Origin: an uncultured Campylobacter sp.
Lineage (GTDB): Bacteria > Campylobacterota > Campylobacteria > Campylobacterales > Campylobacteraceae
NCBI RefSeq assembly: GCF_938045205.1
Contig: NZ_CALIMY010000159.1
Span: 22,963-86,962, forward strand
Direction: 5' to 3'
DNA: 64,000 nucleotides
Position 1 is the stretch's first letter. Each line of letters begins with the position of its first letter. The notes beneath the pieces were generated by a model. That model was not told the DNA's origin. It saw only the letters and a list, made by a program, of their open reading frames with translations, and did no database searches. This document shows positions 54,941-63,947 of this stretch, piece after piece. Both the position numbers and the translations under genes were made by a program.

Positions 54941-55649
54941 CTTTGGCGAAACCGATGCGGATGGAATTTAAAATTTAAACGACAAAATGACGGCGCGGCG
55001 GAATTCGGCGGGCGCAAATTTAAATTTCGCCACAACCACACTGTGCTTTTATCGTCGTTAGTAAATTCTACCGCGCTTCAAGAATTGTTGTATCGATAAA
55101 TCTAGCTTTTATCGTCAATGACAGAATTTTACCCGTAGCGAGGATTTGCGCTTGATGCCGCGCTTTTTGTGATTAGTGGCAGAATTTCGCTCGTGCAAAT
55201 GCGACGGAATTTCTCGCGTGCGAACACGATGGAATTTTTGCGGCGGTAGCAAAATTTATAAACCAAACGAGCAGGCTACAGCGTAAATTTATAATGCTAA
55301 ATTCTACGAAAGCCCAAATTAATGCGATACAAATGTGAAATTCAAGCAAAAATTTTAAATTTCGTAGCAAAATTCCGCACGCCTAAATCTTAAAATTTTA
55401 TTTCATAAAATTCCGAGATTTAGGAATTAAATTTTGCAGTGAAGCGACAAATTTTACCTCAAAATTAAAATTATCACACAAACCATGCCCTGTAAATTTT
55501 AAAATTTCATCATCATAAAATTTTAAAATTCCAATGCCATATTGTGAATTTATTATTTTATAAAACGGAGCGAAAAGCGAAATTTTATATAAATTACACT
55601 CGAAAATTTCACGAATTCTCGCGCAAACCGGCTCGAAATTCCGCCCTGC
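54941..55649. other. 709-nt intergenic region with degenerate GAATTT/AAATTT repeats
   Basis: No gene seen. From about 55075 to 55260, units of roughly 25-30 nt around a GAATTT core recur (GACAGAATTTTACCCG, GGCAGAATTTCGCTCG, GACGGAATTTCTCGCG, GATGGAATTTTTGCGG). The tail 55380-55640 is full of AAATTTTAAAATTTC-type tracts. It is not a CRISPR array: units are degenerate and without constant spacers. Confidence 0.55.
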
Positions 55650-56531
55650 CTACTCCACGTATCCGATAAATTCGCCATCGAAAGTATGCCTAACGTCGCC
55701 GCGAAAGTAAATTTTACCTCCATCTCCTAAGCGCAAATTTAGCATTTCGCCGCTTGCAGGTATCACGCGGATATCGGGAGCTAGCCCCATATTTTCGACG
55801 CCTGCGATGAAGCATGCTGCCATCCCCGTACCGCATGCGAGAGTTTCTGCCTCTACGCCACGCTCAAAGGTGCGCACCTTCAAAATTTTGCTTGCGAGGC
55901 GGCTTTGAACTAACGCATAATTAACGTTAGCGTTATACTTTTCACGCAGGTCGCGGGCCAGCGCGGCGTCGAACTCATTTAAATCGCTAACAAAAGTTAC
56001 TAAGTGCGGCACTCCTGTGTTATAAAAATACCACGTTAGCCCTGCCTCCTCAAAGCTTTCGCCCAGGCGCTTAGGATGAGTTAACATTACCTCGACGTTA
56101 GCTACTAACGCGTGAGCATTAGGACGCAGATTGAAAATCTCGCCAAAGCTTACATTGCGTAGCTCGCCTCGCATGCTCTCGCTCAAATTTCCGCCGAAAA
56201 TACCGAAAATTTCACCGCTAATTACGCCTGCGCCGCTTAGGAATTTCATACTTTGCGCGGCCAAAAAATTTTCATACGCATACATGCATACCGCTCGCGA
56301 GCCGTTGCCGCACATATCGGCGCTACTGCCGTCGCTATTATAAAATTCCCACTCAAAGTTTATCCCCTCGATACCGTTAAACTTCGGTAGCACGACGATG
56401 AGCCCGTCAGCGCCTACTCCATCGCGCCTATCACATAGCTCACGCGCTAACTTGGATCTATCCGCCTTAACCGAATCCGTAAAAATCACGAAATCATTGC
56501 CGCTCGCATTATATTTTGAAATTTTCATCAT
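55650..56531 (-). CDS. dapF: Diaminopimelate epimerase
   Basis: 293 residues. It makes meso-DAP from LL-DAP for lysine and peptidoglycan. The catalytic cysteines are in DMCGNGSRAVC and ACGTGMAACF. The start MMKISKYNASGNDFVIF could be the second Met. A slightly expanded central loop (SGAGVISGEIFGIFGGNLSESM) makes it longer than I recall for C. jejuni. Confidence 0.95.
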   Translation of the reverse strand: MMKISKYNASGNDFVIFTDSVKADRSKLARELCDRRDGVGADGLIVVLPKFNGIEGINFEWEFYNSDGSSADMCGNGSRAVCMYAYENFLAAQSMKFLSGAGVISGEIFGIFGGNLSESMRGELRNVSFGEIFNLRPNAHALVANVEVMLTHPKRLGESFEEAGLTWYFYNTGVPHLVTFVSDLNEFDAALARDLREKYNANVNYALVQSRLASKILKVRTFERGVEAETLACGTGMAACFIAGVENMGLAPDIRVIPASGEMLNLRLGDGGKIYFRGDVRHTFDGEFIGYVE

Positions 56532-56707
56532 TTACCTCGCAAATTTTTAAAATTACTAACGCTCACTAGCGATTTATTAAAATTTTACTTCTATCTAAAT
56601 TTAAGCGCATCGCTTATTCCTAGGCTTTACTAAGACTCAATTTACTAACGTATCTTCTTTCGTGAGCCCATTTTGTTATGCGTTTTCGCGCTTGATGTTA
56701 GAGCCTC

Positions 56708-57628
56708 TCATCTCATAGTCTCTAAATGCTCGCAAGCATCAAATCTTCCGAGCTTGCAAGCTTTTTCATAGAGCTTGCGCGCCTTCTTTTTATCTTTCGT
56801 CACGCCCCAGCCTTTTTCGTATTGATACGCTAAATTTGAGCAAGCTAGCGGCTCGCCACCATTCTCGCACGCCTCGCTAAAATACTTCGCGGCAAGCGCG
56901 TGATCCTTTTGCCCGCCGTCGCCTTTGAAATACGTAACGCCCAAATTTACGCACGAATCCACGTGTCCTTGCTCGCAAGCCCTCGTAAAAAATGTCCTGG
57001 CCCTGTCCGCGTCTTTTTTCACGCCTTCGCCCAGAGCGTAGCTAAGCCCTAGGTTATGGCACGCCTCTACTTGCCCCATCTTGCAAGCCTTAATCAAAAG
57101 CTCAATCGCCTTTTTCGTGTCGGGATAGACGCCGAGGCCCTTTTTATAGTTGTATGCGAGGCTCGCGCACCCCTCGCTGCTGTTTTTCTTGCAGGCGTCG
57201 CTAAAAAGCTCATTCGCCCTCTTGCGATCCTGCGCCACCCCCTGCCCGTCGTTGTAGAGCAGCCCTAAATAGACGCAGCCTTTCTGCTCGCCGAGCTTGC
57301 ACGCCCTGTCGTAATAACGCGCGGCCTGCCTGAAGCTTCTATTTGAGTCGTATGCGTAGCCTAAATTTGCGCAATCTAGCGCATTTTCCTCGCCGCCTGC
57401 GTCGCAGTTGCGCTGCAGCTCATTTATCACGCGGCTTAGTTTTTTACAATCCATCTCGCTTCCCGCGGCGCAACCTTTTCTTAGATCGTCGATCTCCGCC
57501 GAAGCGCCCGTCGCAAACAGCGCGGAGAGCAAAACCGCTCGCGCCGTAAATTTCAACTGCTCTTTAAGCGGCGCGCTTTTAAATTTTTGAAATTTAGCGC
57601 CCTTTTGGGCACAGCTACCGATCCTCAT
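56708..57628 (-). CDS. Secreted Sel1-repeat protein (HcpA-like)
   Basis: 306 residues from ATG 57628 behind AAGGAG (the frame extends to 57649). A hydrophobic segment LKFTARAVLLSALFATGASA serves as signal peptide after an unusually long basic N-region. At least six Sel1-like 36-residue repeats follow (CANLGYAYDS.., CVYLGLLYNDGQGV.., CASLAYNYKKGLGV.., CHNLGLSYALGEGV.., CVNLGVTYFKGDGG.., CSNLAYQYEKGWGV..), each bracketed by Cys pairs as in Helicobacter cysteine-rich proteins. Periplasmic or secreted; role unknown. Confidence 0.88.
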   Translation of the reverse strand: MRIGSCAQKGAKFQKFKSAPLKEQLKFTARAVLLSALFATGASAEIDDLRKGCAAGSEMDCKKLSRVINELQRNCDAGGEENALDCANLGYAYDSNRSFRQAARYYDRACKLGEQKGCVYLGLLYNDGQGVAQDRKRANELFSDACKKNSSEGCASLAYNYKKGLGVYPDTKKAIELLIKACKMGQVEACHNLGLSYALGEGVKKDADRARTFFTRACEQGHVDSCVNLGVTYFKGDGGQKDHALAAKYFSEACENGGEPLACSNLAYQYEKGWGVTKDKKKARKLYEKACKLGRFDACEHLETMR

Positions 57629-57696
57629 CGCCTTCTCCTTTATTTTCAACTCATCTCAATTCGCGTATAAATTTTTACGAGCTCTCGCGCAAAGGG

Positions 57697-58371
57697 CTAA
57701 ATTTTATCTTTTAGCTCTTTTAAAAATCTCTCCACCGCGGCCTTAAGCGCGGCAAGATCGCCACTATTGTCTATCACAAAGTCCGCCATGTCGCGCTTTT
57801 GCTCTATGTCCGTTTGCAGTTCCACGCGGTGCTTTGCGGCGACATGATCCAGCCCGTTTCGCTTCATCACGCGCGCTATCAGCGTATCTTTAGGCGCATA
57901 AACAACCGCTACTTTATCAAAAAACTCATACCTCTTGCCCTCAAAAAACAGCGGAATATCGACGAAAAAAAGCTTTCCTTTCGCCTCCAAAGCCTGCGCC
58001 TGCGATAAAATTTCGGCCGTTATCTTTGGATGCAGTAGCGCTTCTAGCTTTGCAAGCTCCACAGGGTTTTTAAACACCAGCTTGCCTAGCTTTTTGCGAT
58101 CTACTGAAACGCAAGGGGCGGATAAAATTTCCCCATCACCGCTAGCGTCAAATTCCGCATGTAAACTCAAATTTTTAGCTTTCACGTCTTTTTGCACGAC
58201 GTATTGCGCGCCGAAAATTTCAGCCACTTGCGCGGCGCAGCGATCCAAAACGTCATGCGAAATCTTATCGGCATCGATAATCTCAAATCCGCGATCACGA
58301 AGCAGCTCGCAAACCGCGCTCTTGCCGCTTCCGATGCTGCCCGTGATGACGATGGAGTGTTTAAATTTCAA
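57697..58371 (-). CDS. coaE: Dephospho-CoA kinase
   Basis: 224 residues; last step of CoA synthesis. The P-loop SIVITGSIGSGKSAVCELL (GSIGSGKS), FFVDIPLFFEGKRYEFFDKVAVVYAP and the HRVELQTDIEQK region are typical. A short insertion (about 73-95, SLHAEFDASGDGEIL) is present. It is divergent from purM. Confidence 0.93.
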   Translation of the reverse strand: MKFKHSIVITGSIGSGKSAVCELLRDRGFEIIDADKISHDVLDRCAAQVAEIFGAQYVVQKDVKAKNLSLHAEFDASGDGEILSAPCVSVDRKKLGKLVFKNPVELAKLEALLHPKITAEILSQAQALEAKGKLFFVDIPLFFEGKRYEFFDKVAVVYAPKDTLIARVMKRNGLDHVAAKHRVELQTDIEQKRDMADFVIDNSGDLAALKAAVERFLKELKDKI

Positions 58372-58444
58372 GGTGAGCCTTTATAGCGTTTTTATTCGAT
58401 TTTAGCTAAAATCTGCGAAATTATACCATCTTGGAGGATAAAAT

Positions 58445-59428
58445 TTGATAAGCTACAAAGACGCTGGCGTCGATATAGACGCGGGAAATGACTTCGTAAA
58501 CGCGATAAAACCATTCGTCAAAGCGACGCAAACTCCGCACGTTTTGGGCGGTATCGGCTCGTTTAGCGGCGCGGTGAGGCTACCTGCAGGCTACAAAAAG
58601 CCCGCGATCCTAGGCGCCACCGACGGCGTGGGCACAAAGCTGCGACTCGCGATCGACGCGCGCAAATTTGAGGGCGTGGGGCAGGACCTCGTCGCGATGT
58701 GCGTAAATGATCTCATCTGCAACTTCGCCGAGCCGCTATTTTTCCTCGACTATTACGCGACGGCGAAACTCGAGATCAGCGATGCCAAAGAGGTCGTAAA
58801 AAGCATCGCCGAGGGCTGCAAGCTCGCCCGCTGTGCACTGATCGGCGGCGAGACGGCGGAGATGCCCTCGATGTATGAGAAAGGCGACTTCGACCTTGCA
58901 GGCTTTGCCGTGGGCATCGCCGAGGAGGACAAGATCGACCGCTCAAAATTCGTCCGCGAGGGCGATGTGCTCATCGCGCTTCCTAGCAGCGGTCTGCACT
59001 CAAACGGCTTCTCGCTTGCGCGAAAAGTAGTTGCCGAGCTGGGGCTAAAATTTGACGACAAGGTAGGCAATCGCGCGCTAATCGACGTGCTTTTGGAGCC
59101 GACTAGGATTTACGTCGCCGACTTTTTAAATTTAAAAGATAAAATCCACGCGCTTGCGCATATCACGGGCGGCGGCATCGTGGAAAATCTGCCGCGCGTG
59201 TTTCCTGTGGGGCTGGGCGCGAAGATCGAGCGCGCTGCGATACGCACGCCTGAGATCTTTAAAATCATCGCGCAAAAAGTAGAATCCGCCGAAATGATGA
59301 GGACGTTTAATATGGGCGTTGGCATGATCGTAGTAGCGCCGAAACAAAATGCGGACTTTGTGCTCGCTAACACTGACGGCTACGTCATCGGCGAGGTCGT
59401 AAAAGGCGGGGGCGCACAGCTCGTGTAA
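58445..59428 (+). CDS. purM: Phosphoribosylformylglycinamidine cyclo-ligase
   Basis: 327 residues; forms aminoimidazole ribotide in purine synthesis. TTG start behind GGAGGAT. YKDAGVDIDAGN, GATDGVGTKLRLA, LIGGETAEMPSMY, ALPSSGLHSNGFSLAR and ITGGGIVENLPRV are canonical. dapF-coaE-purM order matches C. jejuni. Confidence 0.97.
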   Translation: MISYKDAGVDIDAGNDFVNAIKPFVKATQTPHVLGGIGSFSGAVRLPAGYKKPAILGATDGVGTKLRLAIDARKFEGVGQDLVAMCVNDLICNFAEPLFFLDYYATAKLEISDAKEVVKSIAEGCKLARCALIGGETAEMPSMYEKGDFDLAGFAVGIAEEDKIDRSKFVREGDVLIALPSSGLHSNGFSLARKVVAELGLKFDDKVGNRALIDVLLEPTRIYVADFLNLKDKIHALAHITGGGIVENLPRVFPVGLGAKIERAAIRTPEIFKIIAQKVESAEMMRTFNMGVGMIVVAPKQNADFVLANTDGYVIGEVVKGGGAQLV

Positions 59429-59433
59429 ATTTG

Positions 59434-59457
59434 AAGCGGTAAAATTTGCCGCTTTTT
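59434..59457 (+). terminator. Terminator of purM
   Basis: AAGCGG (59434-59439) pairs with CCGCTT (59449-59454) around TAAAATTTG, with TTT following directly. A short open frame (59479-59652) after it has no convincing RBS. Confidence 0.55.
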
Positions 59458-59671
59458 GCCAAAGCGGTATATACTTGCATGGGATGGATGCAAAATCTTG
59501 TGCTCTTACTAATTACAAAACTCGATCACAAAGACGCGATCAAATTTTACGGACATGCTCTTTGGCGAAATAAAATTTATGAGCCCCCGCGCATGGGCCG
59601 CAAAATTTTTGAGGCGACGATAGCGCGCGGCATCTATGGCACAGGCCGATAAAATTTGAAAAGGAAAGAAA

Positions 59672-60807
59672 ATGTTTGAACTAAATAACGAGCAAAGGGC
59701 GTGCTTCGGGCTTGATCCCGTGCAGAAGAGCTGGGAGCGAGTAGAGTTTGCAGGGGATAAATTTGGACCCGCTAGCGTGCTGTATTTCGAGGGCGACGTC
59801 ATCAAAAGCACGTGGTCTCCACGGACGAGCACTACTGGGAAAACGGCTACGACGAGGCGACTAAGGGGCGCGAGATGCTGCTACCTAAAACCGCAAAAGG
59901 CAAAGAGACGAAGCTAACGCCCGCGAATTTTGAAAAGCGAACGCCGCGCAGTATCTATCTGCACGCGGATAGATACTGCCTGCGCATCGCTAGCTACGCC
60001 TCGCAGACCACGTTTTACGACAGCGTGTGGGAGAGCGGATACGGGCGGGAGATGGATTTTAGAGACGAGATAGAGCGCTTTATCGCGGAGTCAGGCTCGG
60101 ATCACGCGCGTAAGATCGAGGAGTTTAAGCGCGCGGGGCGCAAAAACGTCAAATTTAAAAGCGGAGATTTTTTTCGTTTTAAGCTCGATCGCGACCGCTA
60201 CGGCTTTGGTAGGGTGATCTTAGACGGTCATAAACTACGAAAAAGCGGCCTTTTGCCCGAGGAGCATACGATGCTAAATTTCATAGGAAGACCCGTTTTT
60301 ATCGAGCTTTTCGCGTATGCGTCGCAGGGTTAGGCAAGTGTAGGCGAGCTGATGTCGCACCCTAGGCTGCCCATGGACGCGATGTTTGACAATGCACTTT
60401 TTTACGGCGAATTTGAAATTTTCGCGCACGAGAAGGTCGATGCGGCGGGGCTTGATTTTCCGATGAGTTTTCACGCAAGCCCCGCGCAGACGTATTTGCA
60501 GTGGGGGTTTATCGAGATAAGATCGGATGAGCGAAGCGTGATAAAAGCAGCCTCACGCGAGCTAAACGAGCTGATACAAGGAAAAAATTTAAAATTTAAC
60601 TCGATTGGTTTTAGCCCGCGCTACGCGCAGTTTGAAATCGCGGAAATTTTGCGCGGCGAGGAGCTGGGCTATCTGCAAAGCGACCCAAGAAACCCGGGAA
60701 TCCGCTGGGCGAGGGAGGAGCTGATGCGTATTTTCGGGCTTGATCCGACTAAAAGCTACTTGCAAAACGCTCGCAGGCTTGGCATCGAGACGGTCTTGGA
60801 GCCGTAA
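59672..60807 (+). pseudogene. Broken Imm26-like immunity gene (frameshift plus in-frame stop)
   Basis: The reading starts at ATG 59672 (RBS AAGGAAAG) in one frame. It then continues in another from about 59803; adding one A to the AAAA at 59803-59806 would join GDVIK to KHVVSTDEHYWENGYDEATKG. A TAG at 60331-60333 then interrupts the second frame, which resumes to 60807. The conserved block FKSGDFFRFKLDRDRYGFGRVILDG and the later ALFYGEFEIFAHE match immunity-26 (phosphotriesterase HocA-like) proteins. The last part (IRSDERSVIKAASRELNEL..., GIRWAREELMRIFGLDP) may be a second domain. It is probably non-functional. Confidence 0.65.
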
Positions 60808-61361
60808 TTTAAAGCGATAGTTTCAGCGAGAATATCTTATAAAACGGCGGCAGCACAGTGTCATAGGTAGTTTTTGACATCGGGTACAAAAGCTCGTCGC
60901 AATTCAGCAAGGAATACGCGAGGAAGTTTAGCATGTCGCCCAAAGCTCACGCGCAGACGCTTCACGGCCAAATTGAAGTAGACGTATATAGCGATTTGCG
61001 ATGCGACGGCATAAAATTTATAAATCCGTTGAAAGCGATATTTAACGCCGCTCATAAGAATGGTTTAAAATTATACGTATGATATGGATCTGATTAAATT
61101 TGTGGTTGGCAAAAAATTTTAAGATAATGAACATTAATGCCGGACGAAATCAATAAATAGCACAAAAACTATTGACAGCAACGGTTCCATTTGATACACT
61201 CACACAAATTTTATGGCAGCAAAATCAGGCATTACAAATCAGATGAAAATGGTGTACCAAGGTCGCTCAAATGCATATAAATCGAAAGCGTAAATAAAAT
61301 CTATAAAATAACGCTTTTAAAGTATAATTTTAAATTACTAAACAAGGAGGAAAGACGCACA
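60808..61361. other. 554-nt accessory gap with an AraC remnant and AT-rich right half
   Basis: The left part includes the AraC-type remnant (60867-61082). The right part (61083-61361) is AT-rich. A 26-codon open frame at 61213-61293 (MAAKSGITNQMKMVYQGRS) may be another remnant. TATAAT at 61324-61329 probably belongs to the HAD-fusion gene, whose RBS is AGGAGG. Confidence 0.5.
60867..61082 (+). pseudogene. C-terminal remnant of an AraC-family regulator
   Basis: A frame opened just after a stop (60864-60866) reads VVFDIGYKSSSQFSKEYARKFSMSPKAHA, which is the second helix-turn-helix and closing MSPK motif of AraC-family regulators, then 40 unrelated residues to TGA 61080-61082. No start or upstream domain remains. 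It shows that a regulator gene once stood here. Confidence 0.6.
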
Positions 61362-62645
61362 ATGGATAATAAAATAGATGAATTCGAGAGAATGATAAGA
61401 GTCGGTATAGCGTATGATTTTGATGGAACATTGGCAAGAGGCAATATACAAGAAAATTCTTTTATACCGACAACGTTAGGCATTGAAAAGGACGCCTTTT
61501 GGGCTAACGTAAAAGAATTATCTGAAGAAAACAATATGGACGAGATACTCTCTTATATGTACTTGATTATCAAAAAAGCAGACGTAGCCGATGCAAAAAT
61601 TACAAAAGAAGAGCTTAATAAACACGGCAAAACCGTAAAATATTTCAGCGGCGTAAAAGAGTTTTTTGGAAGAATTAACGAATACGCAAAACAAAAAGGA
61701 ATTTTGCTTGAGCACTACATAATATCGTCCGGCACCAAGGAAATGATAGATGGCACGACGATAGCGCATGAATTTAAAAATATTTACGCATCTTCTTTTA
61801 TGTATGACAATTATGGTAGGCCCATTTGGCCCGCCTTAGCAATTAACTATACAACAAAAACGCAATATTTATACAGAATAAGCAAAGGAATTTTTAATTC
61901 TTGGGATAATAAACTAATCAACAAGTATGTACCGGAGCAAGAAAGACATATTTTATTCGAGAATATGATATACATAGGCGACGGTGAAACGGATGTCCCC
62001 GCCATGAAGTTATTAAAAACCAAGGGTGGAGTATCGATAGCCGTTTATGGGGATAATAAGGACACCGCTAAAAAACTTTTAGAACAAGATAGAGTCAACT
62101 TTATCGCTGCAGCCGACTATACTGAAGGCTCAGAAATAGATACTATCTTAAAATCTACTCTAGATAGAATTAGCTTGAATTTAAAAAATGGAAAATTGCA
62201 AATGTATAATGAAAAGGATGAAGCAGGGATAAATACAAAAAAATCTAACGATCAAAAAAAGGATAAAAAATATTATTTAGATGTACTTAAAACAACCGGC
62301 TTCAAATTAGATCGCGACGGAAAAATAAATAAAATATATTTAAAGAAAGATCCATGGGATGACCATGGCTATCAAACCTCATTTTACATATGGAATAACG
62401 GAAAATATATTGGAGTGGTTAAAATAGCCAAACTAGCCCAAAACAAAGATAAACATACTGCAGATTTATTAGAGAATAAATTTGATAAACTACCAGACAA
62501 TTTTTTCTCTGTAATACACTTCAAAAAGGACGAAATTGACGAAAACACAAAAGAGGCATTAAAATTTTTATTAAACGATATTACCGATATAAAAATATAT
62601 GATAATTATGAAGTTGTAAAGAATTCTCTAAAAAGAACTAACTGA
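61362..62645 (+). CDS. HAD-superfamily phosphatase fused to an unknown C-terminal domain, AT-rich
   Basis: 427 residues. The HAD domain (about 12-275) has motif I DFDGTLARG (D19, D21), motif II IISSGT (122 region), and motif IV IYIGDGETDVPAMK. A Lys/Asp/Asn-rich linker (about 280-300) leads to a 130-residue domain (TTGFKLDRDGKINKIYLKKDPWDDHGYQTSFYIW, GKYIGVVKIAKLAQN) that I do not recognise. It is AT-rich compared with neighbours, has RBS AGGAGG, and is followed by a perfect terminator. HAD phosphatases with extra domains occur in mobile and defence islands; function here is unknown. Confidence 0.75.
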   Translation: MDNKIDEFERMIRVGIAYDFDGTLARGNIQENSFIPTTLGIEKDAFWANVKELSEENNMDEILSYMYLIIKKADVADAKITKEELNKHGKTVKYFSGVKEFFGRINEYAKQKGILLEHYIISSGTKEMIDGTTIAHEFKNIYASSFMYDNYGRPIWPALAINYTTKTQYLYRISKGIFNSWDNKLINKYVPEQERHILFENMIYIGDGETDVPAMKLLKTKGGVSIAVYGDNKDTAKKLLEQDRVNFIAAADYTEGSEIDTILKSTLDRISLNLKNGKLQMYNEKDEAGINTKKSNDQKKDKKYYLDVLKTTGFKLDRDGKINKIYLKKDPWDDHGYQTSFYIWNNGKYIGVVKIAKLAQNKDKHTADLLENKFDKLPDNFFSVIHFKKDEIDENTKEALKFLLNDITDIKIYDNYEVVKNSLKRTN

Positions 62646-62652
62646 AGGATTT

Positions 62653-62682
62653 ATGAACACAAAAAACTCGGGAATTTTATAG
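62653..62682 (+). pseudogene. Nine-codon stub after the HAD-fusion gene
   Basis: ATG 62653 is placed behind GAAGGAT with ideal spacing but meets TAG 62680-62682, and further stops follow. It may be the start of a lost downstream partner gene, or chance. Confidence 0.25.
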
Positions 62683-62754
62683 AATAAACGATAGATGGGC
62701 ACTACAAAATAAACAACTACCATAAAAATACAGAAAATCTGTAAATTTATAAAA

Positions 62755-62788
62755 TTAGGCTTTTAAAAATTTTACTTTAAAAGCCTAA
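62755..62788. terminator. Bidirectional terminator between the HAD-fusion and rhodanese genes
   Basis: TTAGGCTTTTAAA (62755-62767) and TTTAAAAGCCTAA (62776-62788) form a perfect 13-bp stem with an 8-nt loop; A/T flanks on both sides allow function on either strand. Confidence 0.75.
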
Positions 62789-62796
62789 ATTCTAAT

Positions 62797-63510
62797 TTAT
62801 TTCACCAGCTCGTAATTATACTCTTTCGTGCCGTCGAGTAGATTTGTGACGTTGTAGCCTCGCTCGTTTAGGGCTTTGGCGAGCTTGGCGCTACGGTTGC
62901 CGCTGTAGCAGTGCGTGATTATCTTTTTGTCTTTATTGGCCTCAAGCACGTCTTTGTAGTTTTCTAAAGGCTCGCCGTATGGGATATTTATCGCACCTTT
63001 CATATGCCCCGCGTCGTAGTCCTGCTTCTGCCTAGCGTCGATGATCAGCACGTTCGGATTATTCGCTATTTTCAAAAACCCCTCTGCGTTTATGCTGCCG
63101 ACCTTATACAGCTCGTAGTCGTACTGCTTCACGCCGGGCGCGTTCATAAGCATGCTAAAGCCCTTTTGTTTAAGCAGATCAAGCGCCTTGCCGCTGCGGT
63201 TGCCCGTATTGCAATAAAGCACGACGTTTTTATCCTTATAGGCGTTTATTTCGTCCAGTCTGCTTTCCAACTCTCCAAGCGGGATGTTGATCGCGTGCTT
63301 CACGTGGCCTGCAGCGTACTCATCTGCAGTCCTAACGTCAATGACTAGATAATTTTCTTTTGCTCTATTGTCCTCCTCTATCGCTGATAGTGCCGCGCCG
63401 CTTATGGCGTAGCCGTTAGGTTGCTGCGTCTCGGCGCCGCAAGTCGCAAAAGATCCCAATGCCGCCAGCAAAACCGCGCTTTTTAAAATTTTGTGAGAAA
63501 TAAATTTCAT
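62797..63510 (-). CDS. Exported protein with two rhodanese domains
   Basis: 237 residues. Signal peptide (ILKSAVLLAALGSFATCGA). Two tandem rhodanese domains, about 40-130 and 140-237, each with an active-site Cys loop: YCNTGNRSGKA and HCYSGNRSAKLA. Both have the CH2 motifs VIDVRTADEYAAGHVKHAINIPL and IIDARQKQDYDAGHMKGAINIPY. Both Cys are retained, so sulfur transfer or a related redox role in the periplasm is plausible. Downstream is the bidirectional terminator. Confidence 0.9.
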   Translation of the reverse strand: MKFISHKILKSAVLLAALGSFATCGAETQQPNGYAISGAALSAIEEDNRAKENYLVIDVRTADEYAAGHVKHAINIPLGELESRLDEINAYKDKNVVLYCNTGNRSGKALDLLKQKGFSMLMNAPGVKQYDYELYKVGSINAEGFLKIANNPNVLIIDARQKQDYDAGHMKGAINIPYGEPLENYKDVLEANKDKKIITHCYSGNRSAKLAKALNERGYNVTNLLDGTKEYNYELVK

Positions 63511-63947
63511 GTTTTTCCTTTGAATTTTAGCTTTTAAAGCGGGAGATTATATCAAAAAATTTAGCTAAATAGTGTGAATTTGTGCGAGGCGTGTTAGATT
63601 ATTCTAGCGTAAGATTTCTTATGTGAAAACGCGATAAAGACTCAAATGAAAAGCTTTTTCCAAAATATCTTAAGGCTCATAGACAAAAATACTTTGCGTA
63701 AATTTATCTTTTAGAAACAGGGCGATAAATCCAAAACTCGCATTTACCCGATTGTACCGCCAAATCGCAAATACCGCTCGGAATACTTAAATTTTATCTC
63801 GGCGAGCATTTAAATTTAGGTTGTATTAAAGGCGTATCGATAAGATAAATTTTAGGCTTTTGCTAATTTTCATTATTTTTCAAGTATAAGTAAGATATAA
63901 TCCCAAACTTTTCGGGGCGCCGTTGCGGCTCTTAAAGGAATTAAGGA
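63511..63947. other. 437-nt intergenic region, no gene seen
   Basis: Between the rhodanese gene and the tRNA, both on minus. A 22-codon plus-strand open frame near 63642 has no RBS. AAATTTA motifs; no terminator found. Confidence 0.5.

Noticed and set aside
55075..55260. Possible CRISPR array from repeated GAATTT-containing units
   Set aside because: Units are degenerate, spacing irregular, no constant repeat of 25-40 nt, and no cas genes are in the window.
59803..59806. Phase-variable homopolymer in the Imm26-like gene
   Set aside because: Four A is too short for slipped-strand phase variation, and a second lesion (TAG 60331) exists.
63642..63712. 22-codon open frame near the right edge
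   Set aside because: No RBS and no conserved features.
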